DNA of 5,262 bases from Saprospiraceae bacterium (GTDB lineage Bacteria; Bacteroidota; Bacteroidia; Chitinophagales; Saprospiraceae): positions 1-5,262 of the forward strand of contig JACMMM010000594.1 in assembly GCA_014379065.1 (NCBI GenBank), read 5' to 3'. The notes under the pieces are model-generated. The model saw only the letters and a program-made list of their open reading frames with translations. It made no database searches and was not told the origin of the DNA. Of this stretch, positions 1 to 5,262 are shown piece after piece. Numbering within the stretch: the stretch's first letter is position 1; every line of letters begins with the position of its first letter. Made by a program: the position numbers and the translations under genes.

Positions 1-1
1 C

Positions 2-1558
2 TTGCCTTTTGGGGAAGCAATTTTCAACGACCTCCTCTACATCGGCAACAACCTGGTAGCCGCCACCAATAACGGTATTTTCCGTTCACAAAACGATGGA
101 ACAGACTGGTTTGACTGGAACGATGGCCTCTCTGACCGCATTATCGACCTTGAAATCCATGATGGCTACTTGTGGGCGGGTACCCAAGGCAGCGGTATTT
201 GGAAACGCTCGCTGGATGAACTGGGCATGAAACCTGTGACGGGCAAGGTGTATTTTGACGAAAACGTAAACGCCCAACAAGACCCCGGCGAACCAAACCT
301 CAGCAATGTGGTGGTGCAATCCCTGAGTACCCAGGGCTACACCAATACCAGGCCCGACGGCACTTACGACTTGCTCTCTAACCTCGGTCAGGAACAGATA
401 AAAGTGCACCCGCCCAAACCTTACTGGCTTGTCGCGCCTGCTACACAAACAGTGACCGTGCCAAGCGCGGGTATTGATTTTGCCATGAGCCTCGACCCTG
501 CCGCCAAAGACCTTGCAGTAGAACTGACCAATGTATCAGTGCTGCGCCCAGGATTCGTGACAAACTACGTGCTCAATTGGCACAATGCCGTTCCCCTTGC
601 AGCAACGGGTGTTACGCTCACGCTCACTTATCCAACCGATTTACTCGACTTGCTCGCGTCCGTCCCGCCCCCCAGCACCCAATCCAGTGGAACGCTCAGC
701 TGGGATTTGGGAAATGTTGCCGCTGATGCTGCGGGAAATGTCCTGCTCCGTTTCAAAGTACCCGTTTCTGATTCGCTCGGCACAGAAGTCTGCGCCAGCG
801 CCACGATAAGCCCGCTGCCGGGTGACCTCGTTCCCTTCGACAATACCCGCGAACGCTGCGCAAGAGTGGTAGGCTCTTTTGATCCCAACGACAAGCAAGC
901 CGAGCCTTCTGAGGTTCTAAGTCTTGCCCAATTGGCCAACAACGAACCCATCATTTACACTATCCGCTTCCAAAACACGGGGAATTACCCTGCTACCTTC
1001 GTCCGCATTGCCGACACCTTGCAGCAATATTTTGACCCTGCCAGTTTCCAGTTTTTATCCGCTTCGCATCCTTGCATCTGGAATTTGCGCGGTCAAGGAG
1101 AAGTAGAGTTCTTTTTCAACAACATCGAACTGCCACCCGTCACCACCGACGAACCGGGCAGCCACGGTTTTGTGAAATACAGCGTCCGCCCGCGTCAAAA
1201 CTTACCACATGGCACTCCCTTGCGCAACACCGCCCACATTTTCTTCGATTTTAATGCCCCGGTGATCACCAATACCACCGAAACGCTGGCAGGTTTGGTG
1301 AAAACAACGGAAGTACCGAATCAAAGACAATTGCTTCAACTTGCCCCTAACCCCGCCAGCCAGCTAGTCCGGGTCAAAATAGGTCACCAATCTGGCGAAC
1401 TGATCTTGCAGGACGCTACGGGACGCGTTGTACTGCGCCAATCTGTAGAAAACGCCGACACGGAGTTTTCGGTTGAAGGGCTTCCGCAGGGACTTTACCA
1501 AGTCGTTTTTGTGGGAGAAAAAGGGATGCTTTATGGTTCGTTGGTGGTGCAGCGTTGA
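2..1558 (+). CDS. Multidomain T9SS-secreted surface protein, C-terminal part (5' truncated)
   Basis: This is the last 518 residues of a larger protein; the reading frame is open to the left edge, so the true start is outside the window. Residues 1-70 hold two propeller-type repeats (LVAATNNGIFRS and LWAGTQGSGIWKRS). Residues 79-163 resemble an SdrD B-like domain, with the acidic pattern D86-E-N-V-N90 ... D94-P-G-E97 typical of its calcium-binding loop. Residues 169-290 look like a DUF11-type beta-sandwich. Residues 291-432 start with GSFDPNDK and end near HIFFDFNAPVITN, the pattern I associate with DUF7619-like domains that precede T9SS signals. Residues 443-518 are a type A T9SS sorting domain (APNPAS, DATGRVV, LPQGLYQV, terminal VVQR). 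Expected role is a cell-surface or secreted binding protein, exported through the Sec system and then T9SS. No catalytic motif is visible. It converges on the VIT/VWA gene. The domain reading is confident; the biological ligand is unknown. Confidence 0.9.
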   Translation: MPFGEAIFNDLLYIGNNLVAATNNGIFRSQNDGTDWFDWNDGLSDRIIDLEIHDGYLWAGTQGSGIWKRSLDELGMKPVTGKVYFDENVNAQQDPGEPNLSNVVVQSLSTQGYTNTRPDGTYDLLSNLGQEQIKVHPPKPYWLVAPATQTVTVPSAGIDFAMSLDPAAKDLAVELTNVSVLRPGFVTNYVLNWHNAVPLAATGVTLTLTYPTDLLDLLASVPPPSTQSSGTLSWDLGNVAADAAGNVLLRFKVPVSDSLGTEVCASATISPLPGDLVPFDNTRERCARVVGSFDPNDKQAEPSEVLSLAQLANNEPIIYTIRFQNTGNYPATFVRIADTLQQYFDPASFQFLSASHPCIWNLRGQGEVEFFFNNIELPPVTTDEPGSHGFVKYSVRPRQNLPHGTPLRNTAHIFFDFNAPVITNTTETLAGLVKTTEVPNQRQLLQLAPNPASQLVRVKIGHQSGELILQDATGRVVLRQSVENADTEFSVEGLPQGLYQVVFVGEKGMLYGSLVVQR

Positions 1559-1588
1559 GCAAAGTGCTCCATCACATGACACCAGAAG

Positions 1589-1626
1589 AAAATCGGGCGC
1601 GCCGTTTCCAGCACGCCCGATTTTTT
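1589..1626 (+). terminator. Hairpin terminator between convergent genes, probably bidirectional
   Basis: An 11-bp perfect stem pairs 1589-1599 (AAAATCGGGCG) with 1614-1624, closing a 14-nt loop. On the + strand the 3' arm runs into six T residues (1621-1626), starting 30 nt after the stop codon of the upstream gene. Read on the - strand, the same hairpin is followed by TTTTCTTCT, so it can also end transcripts of the VIT/VWA gene, whose stop codon is about 50 nt away. No other hairpin is seen in the 118-nt spacer. Confidence 0.85.
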
Positions 1627-1676
1627 CTACTACGAACAACTCTCTAGTGAATCAAATCCTACAGGCAAAGCTGGTT

Positions 1677-3749
1677 TTATCGAACCCAAATCAAGCTTGC
1701 ATCGCTTCCATTTTCGCTCAGCACTTTTATCCAGAACGCACCGCTCCCCAAATTTGAGGCAATATCCCAAGAAGCGGTGTAGATACCCGCACCGTTCACG
1801 GCCAGTGGGAAAGATGCGACTTTGCGGCCAAGTAGGTCGCACACTTCTATCAGGATTTCGCCAAAAATATCGTCGCGAAGTTCAATTTGGATTTGTGCGT
1901 TGGTGGTGGCCGGGTTGGGCGATACGCTGAGGATCTGGACTGCTTTCGTCACACCTCGATGCGAAGGCGTTTCCAATATCCCGATCGTGCCCCCTGAATT
2001 GTCAATAAAGCTGGTGAGGCTTGTAAGAACGCCATAGCAAATACTGAGGTGCTGTATTTGGGCTTTGAGTGCTTCAGCAAGGGCTGGGTCCGTGGCGGCG
2101 TAGTATTGCTGCAACAAATATTCAGCCTTTTGTTTTGCCCATATTTTTGGCAAAAAACGCATCAGCACACTGTCTTTGTCTGTGAGTACCATGGGGTAAT
2201 TATAGGTAACGGGCGCCCCAAAAGCCGTTCCATTGAACGTAGCATTTACCAAACCAGGCGTGTTGTAGCGACCCACCACGAGCATCTGCGAGCCTTTATA
2301 AAGATTGGGCAAAGGCAGCGGGTATGTTTCATAAACCAAATTGGGATCGAACGACATGCTTGTGTTGAGCAGTACCGGGTTGCGCACCGTTTGATAGAAT
2401 TCGCTGATGGACGAAGCGAGTTCGTTGTTGTCTAAGAACTGGGCTATTCCGTTATACTGATTTGCAATCTGCGTTAAAAGTGGCTTGTTCACGTCGGCTC
2501 CCACCCCAAAAGTGAAAATGCTCAAATCATTTTCAAGCGGCGCAATCAAGTTGTTGATGTGGCTCAATATAGCGGCAGGATCGGTAATACCAGCTGTGGG
2601 GACACCGTCCGTAAAGAAAATAATGATATTGTACGTGTTTCCATTGTCGTTGGCAAACTGCGGAACGGCGGTGCTGAAAGCCCCCGAAATATTGGTGGAG
2701 CCATCCGCGGTCAGCGCGGCGATAAAGTTGAGGGCAGCATTGCGGTTTGCGGGGGTGTAAGGCACGTGGTCGGGCTTGAAGCTGGTAATTTGGTCGTCAA
2801 AATCAACCACATTAAAGAGATCGCCAGTATTGAGGTTGTTGACAATATAGGCAGCCCCTTCACGCGCTTGGGCCATTTTTTCTCCGGACATACTCCCCGA
2901 GCGGTCAATGATCAAGGTGAATACTTTCGGGATGATATCGCCATTGGGGTTAGGATTTGGCTCCACCACAAAAGCGCAAAAGCCATTGCCATAGTCGTCG
3001 CAGTCCAACGTGTCGCTCAAAAATATACTGAAATTGAACAACCCAAGGTCATCAGCACTCAAGACATACGCTACCTGAAAGTCTGCGCTTGCTGGCTGCT
3101 CCCAGATATCATGCACCATGGACGCTTCATAATCGCTGATCGTTGGCACCACGGTGGGGTGTGAGATGAAAGCAACATCTTCTATTTTCCTACCTGACGA
3201 CAATATAAGATCAAAATGTTGCTGAACCAAGTTGTCGTTTTGGATGCTTAGGTATTTGCCTGGATAACGGTAGGTTACCGTACCATTTTTGTACGGCAAC
3301 AGTTCCACATACGAAAGTTCGATGGTGATCAAAGAATCCTGAGGCACCGCATTTTCAATCTGAAAATAGAGCGGGAAAGCACCCAGGTACTGCGACAACA
3401 GCGCGTTGGCACTTCCGCCGCCACCGCCACCGCCCGGCAGTGTAGTATCCTGTGCCTCGGCGTTGAAATCGGCTACGTGCCAAATGCCGCCTACCTGCCA
3501 CCGAAGCCCCACCGCACTCCCCCCGGAAGGCATTGGGAAGCCATATTTAAAAGATTGAGCACCGAAGAGGCCATTCCGGAAAACTTGGGTAGTGGTGGTG
3601 ATTGCGACTTGATTTTGCACTTGCACCTGCACAGACGAGGATAGCAATTGAAGGTAAATGCCTTGCTCAGCATCTACAATAGCAACGCCGTTCGCGGCGG
3701 CGGTGAAAGATAAAAACAGGAAAAGGGCATGGAAAAGATTCTTTTTCAT
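1677..3749 (-). CDS. Secreted VIT and VWA domain protein with T9SS sorting domain
   Basis: A complete 690-residue protein resembling inter-alpha-trypsin-inhibitor heavy chains. Residues 1-21 form a signal peptide (MKKN, hydrophobic core, TAAANG). Residues about 28-155 are a VIT domain ending in ITIELSYVELLPY. Residues about 274-455 are a VWA domain with an intact metal-ion adhesion site: D282-R-S284-G-S286, T352 in GSTNISGA, and D381 in FTDG. Residues 570-583 (ICYGVLTSLTSFID) match the short conserved segment found after VWA in this family. Residues 603-690 are a type A T9SS sorting domain (SPNPATT, DLLGRKVA, final WVR). The start at 3749 was chosen over an in-frame ATG at 3819-3821 because it places the signal peptide at the N-terminus; the 24 extra residues would bury it and would overlap a leader hairpin. 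Expected role is metal-dependent protein binding at the cell surface. Unusual: seven consecutive glycines in the VIT domain, and C250/C258 just before VWA. Ligand unknown. Confidence 0.93.
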   Translation of the reverse strand: MKKNLFHALFLFLSFTAAANGVAIVDAEQGIYLQLLSSSVQVQVQNQVAITTTTQVFRNGLFGAQSFKYGFPMPSGGSAVGLRWQVGGIWHVADFNAEAQDTTLPGGGGGGGSANALLSQYLGAFPLYFQIENAVPQDSLITIELSYVELLPYKNGTVTYRYPGKYLSIQNDNLVQQHFDLILSSGRKIEDVAFISHPTVVPTISDYEASMVHDIWEQPASADFQVAYVLSADDLGLFNFSIFLSDTLDCDDYGNGFCAFVVEPNPNPNGDIIPKVFTLIIDRSGSMSGEKMAQAREGAAYIVNNLNTGDLFNVVDFDDQITSFKPDHVPYTPANRNAALNFIAALTADGSTNISGAFSTAVPQFANDNGNTYNIIIFFTDGVPTAGITDPAAILSHINNLIAPLENDLSIFTFGVGADVNKPLLTQIANQYNGIAQFLDNNELASSISEFYQTVRNPVLLNTSMSFDPNLVYETYPLPLPNLYKGSQMLVVGRYNTPGLVNATFNGTAFGAPVTYNYPMVLTDKDSVLMRFLPKIWAKQKAEYLLQQYYAATDPALAEALKAQIQHLSICYGVLTSLTSFIDNSGGTIGILETPSHRGVTKAVQILSVSPNPATTNAQIQIELRDDIFGEILIEVCDLLGRKVASFPLAVNGAGIYTASWDIASNLGSGAFWIKVLSENGSDASLIWVR
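3414..3434 (-). repeat. Poly-glycine tract (7 Gly codons) in the VIT domain
   Basis: Residues 106-112 of the VIT/VWA protein are seven glycines in a row, written with mixed codons (GGC, GGT and GGA). Because the codons vary, it is not a pure triplet run, so simple slippage alone would not have produced or kept it. It lies where VIT domains usually carry a charged helix. Confidence 0.85.
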
Positions 3750-3781
3750 GGTTAAAATTGGGTTGAAAGTTAAAGAAGGGC

Positions 3782-3818
3782 GCCGACAGGATAACAGAGG
3801 GAAATCTGCTCCTTCGGC
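3782..3818 (-). promoter_or_regulatory. Leader hairpin upstream of the VIT/VWA gene
   Basis: Read on the - strand, this 37-nt stretch folds as GCCGA-AGGA-g-CAGA, loop TTTCCC, TCTG-tta-TCCT-g-TCGGC. That gives 13 base pairs in three blocks, broken by a one-base bulge and a small internal loop. It lies 32 nt upstream of the chosen ATG and downstream of the candidate promoter, so it would be in the 5' untranslated region. It has no T tract after it and so does not look like a terminator. It could affect mRNA stability or translation. The pairing is read directly; the function is inferred. Confidence 0.5.
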
Positions 3819-3864
3819 CATATTTTCACCGTAAATGTGTGGGGAAAGGTTTTTGTTCTGCTTG

Positions 3865-3895
3865 GAAATTTAGCAGTTTGCGCAATTTGAGCAAA
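3865..3895 (-). promoter_or_regulatory. Candidate Bacteroidota-type promoter for the VIT/VWA gene
   Basis: On the - strand, TTTG (3892-3895) is followed after exactly 19 nt by TAAATTTC (3865-3872). The Bacteroidota consensus is TTTG at -33 and TAnnTTTG at -7, so only the final base of the -7 box differs. Transcription would start near 3860, giving a leader of about 110 nt. The spacer contains the 8-bp palindrome TTGCGCAA (3878-3885), a possible operator. Confidence 0.45.
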
Positions 3896-3919
3896 TTTTT
3901 ATATCAACAAATATCTTTA
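3886..3919 (+). promoter_or_regulatory. Weak candidate promoter for the choice-of-anchor L gene
   Basis: TTTG (3886-3889) and TATCTTTA (3912-3919) resemble the Bacteroidota -33 and -7 boxes, but the spacing is 22 nt and the last base of the -7 box is wrong. If real, it overlaps the opposing promoter and produces a leader of about 310 nt carrying both downstream hairpins. It is the best match I found in the region but is only suggestive. Confidence 0.2.
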
Positions 3920-4085
3920 TGCACCGATAGAGCACTTTGGAAGCAATGCCCAAAAATGTGATTGGACTTCTGCCAAGACCATACCCACCTTTGCACCAGC
4001 GTTTTACTTGAAACTCATCTCAAGTCCCCATTCAACCATGCCGCAGATCCTTCTTTGCCATGCATGCGACATTTTTAGAAATAAA

Positions 4086-4138
4086 CCCGTCCCCAATACC
4101 ACTACAGTCAGCAACAATCGCCCTACTTTCGGGGCGGG
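4086..4138 (+). promoter_or_regulatory. GC-rich long-loop hairpin in the leader of the choice-of-anchor L gene
   Basis: CCCG-(T)-CCCC at 4086-4094 pairs with GGGGCGGG at 4131-4138, giving 8 G:C pairs with one bulged T and a 36-nt loop. A run of T residues follows (4141-4144), and GAAAT just upstream can extend the stem imperfectly. It could be a weak terminator or part of a folded leader. The pairing is seen directly, but the long loop makes it less certain. Confidence 0.35.
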
Positions 4139-4169
4139 GATTTTCTTGTCCAGTTTGTACGGTTTTTTT

Positions 4170-4211
4170 AGAAGGGGAAACCGACAGATTGGCTTGGATT
4201 TCCCCTTTTTT
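4170..4211 (+). terminator. Terminator-like hairpin just upstream of the choice-of-anchor L gene
   Basis: AAGGGGAAA (4172-4180) pairs perfectly with TTTCCCCTT (4199-4207); a G:T and an A:T pair extend the base, and CC (4181-4182) can pair with GG (4196-4197) across a bulged A. The 3' arm leads into six T residues (4206-4211). This is the form of an intrinsic terminator on the + strand. It ends 28 nt before the ATG at 4240, with no protein gene upstream on this strand to terminate. It may therefore be an attenuator, or the end of a short non-coding transcript. Confidence 0.6.
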
Positions 4212-4239
4212 ATGGATTCATTCACCACTATTTTCAGAT

Positions 4240-5262
4240 ATGAGAATTCTGTCCTTCCCTCCCAGTCTCTTGTTCAACCTGCTTTTCTTCGCGTTTTCGA
4301 CTTCGATTTTTGCACAGCAAAACCCTGTGGTGCAATTGGAGGGCGTCAAAATGCGTGCAGCACTCGAACTCCCCAAAGGCACTTCAAACGTGACGCTCTG
4401 TGGACTCGAGCCCGGCAATTCATACAAAGTAATCGCAGTGCCTATGGCTTACGGGCAAGATGCAGGCTTTGAAATTGCCCCTGCGCCTGCTTTTTCAAAA
4501 GGCACCAGCAGTTTTGCTTTCATGCGGGAAAGAAAAAACGAGGTTCGTTTCGCTGCTCCCAGTGACTGTGTTGAGATTCAAGTAAGGGCTATCAGCAACG
4601 AACAAGGCGACCAGATCCCCATGTACCTTTCCATTCTTTGCGAAAACTGCCCGGAGGTCAATGCCTCGCTGGAGAAAGTGGCTGGCCAATCCAATCAAGC
4701 CAGTTTGGAAGTTCAACACGGATTTAGTGCAGAAGAATTGGTGCAAGACGTGCTGGTGGGCGGCGGCTGTTTTCAAATCAGCAACGTGAGTTTCTCTGGC
4801 CAAGCTGGTCAGATCGGCACCTTTTCCAACGGCCTCTCGAACATCGGATTCAGCAACGGACTTATCATGGCCACGGGTGACATCAGCGTAGCGCCTGGCC
4901 CTAATGACTTCAATGCGGCTGGCGGAGGATATGGAATCGGAACGCCCGATGCAGATTTGCAACCGTTGGCCAATGGCCCCATCTTTGACATGGCCAACAT
5001 CGAATTTGACTTTGTGCCCACCCAAAATACAGTAGCTTTTGAGTTCGTTTTTGCTTCAGAAGAATACTGTGAATATGTGAATTCGCAGTTTAATGACGTG
5101 TTCGGTTTCTTTATTTCTGGCCCGGGCATCGTTGGAACCAAAAACATTGCGGTCATTCCCGCTACCAATACGCCTATCACCATCAACTCCTTAAATCACT
5201 TGGTGAACAGTGGCCTTTACATACACAATACACCGATCACAGGAAACAACTGTCTCATAATA
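4240..5262 (+). CDS. Choice-of-anchor L domain secreted protein, N-terminal part (3' truncated)
   Basis: The frame stays open for 341 codons from the ATG to the right edge, so the protein continues beyond the window. Residues 1-25 form a signal peptide (hydrophobic LLFNLLFFAF, then TSIFA before QQN). Residues 26-160 are a cysteine-containing region of unclear family (C54, C110 and the C134-E-N-C137 pair). Residues about 165-341 match choice-of-anchor L: ELVQDVLVGGGCF, GTFSNGLSNIGFSNGLIMATG, DADLQPL, FDFVP, FVFASEEYCEYV, FNDVFGFFISGPG, NIAVIP and TPITINSLN. Proteins with this domain are exported, and the anchor or sorting signal lies at the C-terminus, here outside the window. No Shine-Dalgarno sequence precedes the ATG, as is usual in Bacteroidota; the signal peptide fixes the start. 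An upstream ATG at 4212 is in another frame. A terminator-like hairpin lies just upstream. Likely a surface adhesin or matrix protein; its ligand is unknown. Confidence 0.92.
   Translation, partial: MRILSFPPSLLFNLLFFAFSTSIFAQQNPVVQLEGVKMRAALELPKGTSNVTLCGLEPGNSYKVIAVPMAYGQDAGFEIAPAPAFSKGTSSFAFMRERKNEVRFAAPSDCVEIQVRAISNEQGDQIPMYLSILCENCPEVNASLEKVAGQSNQASLEVQHGFSAEELVQDVLVGGGCFQISNVSFSGQAGQIGTFSNGLSNIGFSNGLIMATGDISVAPGPNDFNAAGGGYGIGTPDADLQPLANGPIFDMANIEFDFVPTQNTVAFEFVFASEEYCEYVNSQFNDVFGFFISGPGIVGTKNIAVIPATNTPITINSLNHLVNSGLYIHNTPITGNNCLII

Larger units (their letters stand above)
3750..4239. other. Divergent intergenic region with structured leaders
   Basis: These 490 nt separate the start codons of two divergent genes. 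The part from 3840 to 3920 is AT-rich and holds promoter-like boxes for both directions. The right half (4078-4211) holds two G/C-block hairpins. Open frames crossing it (for example + 4008-4472 and - 4004-4228) show no recognisable protein family. I see no tRNA, known riboswitch or mobile-element end here. Confidence 0.6.

Noticed and set aside
2559..3164. 201-codon open frame on the + strand inside the VIT/VWA gene
   Set aside because: It lies wholly antisense to a well-supported coding region with an intact VWA domain, and its product has no recognisable motif; it is a shadow frame.
3414..3434. Triplet-repeat expansion or phase-variable tract
   Set aside because: The codons are mixed GGC, GGT and GGA, and changes in triplet number would keep the frame, so it is not an on/off switch.
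3750..3821. N-terminal extension of the VIT/VWA protein from the ATG at 3819-3821
   Set aside because: It would add 24 residues ahead of a textbook signal peptide and would translate the leader hairpin; the ATG at 3747-3749 fits better.
3750..4239. Riboswitch, tRNA, CRISPR array or insertion-sequence end in the divergent region
   Set aside because: No known riboswitch core, cloverleaf, spaced direct repeats or terminal inverted repeats with target duplication could be found by eye.
4008..4472. 154-codon + strand frame overlapping the start of the choice-of-anchor L gene
   Set aside because: It crosses both leader hairpins and runs out of frame through the signal peptide and N-terminus of a clearly supported gene; its product looks random.
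4495..5186. Two long - strand frames opposite the choice-of-anchor L gene (4495-5025 and 4809-5186)
   Set aside because: Both are antisense to a frame with strong family motifs and carry no motifs of their own.

Overview
The window holds three protein genes, all encoding large secreted proteins. The organism is very probably a member of the Bacteroidota, most likely Saprospiraceae or a close relative. Three things point there: type IX secretion (T9SS) C-terminal sorting domains on two proteins; a choice-of-anchor L protein and a DUF7619-like domain of the kind common in that group; and start codons without Shine-Dalgarno sequences but with Bacteroidota-style promoter elements (TTTG / TAnnTTTG). 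The family placement is inference from protein style, not from a marker gene.

Layout. (1) 2-1558, + strand: the 3' end of a multidomain surface protein (propeller blades, SdrD B-like domain, DUF11-like domain, DUF7619-like domain, T9SS sorting domain); its start lies outside the window. (2) 1559-1676: short convergent spacer with a strong hairpin terminator that can serve both strands. (3) 1677-3749, - strand: a complete 690-residue VIT + VWA protein with signal peptide, intact MIDAS motif and T9SS sorting domain. (4) 3750-4239: a 490-bp divergent intergenic region. It holds a good candidate promoter and a leader hairpin for the VIT/VWA gene, and two further hairpins in front of gene 3, one of them terminator-like and ending 28 nt before the start codon. 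(5) 4240-5262, + strand: the 5' part of a choice-of-anchor L protein with signal peptide, running off the right edge without a stop codon.

No enzyme, RNA gene, mobile element or CRISPR array was seen. The three proteins look like independent cell-surface or secreted products (adhesion or matrix binding) rather than steps of one pathway. Their orientations (convergent, then divergent) mean they are three separate transcription units. The parts least explained by known gene families are the structured leaders in the divergent region and the poly-glycine replacement inside the VIT domain. I see no convincing sign of a wholly new multi-gene system.
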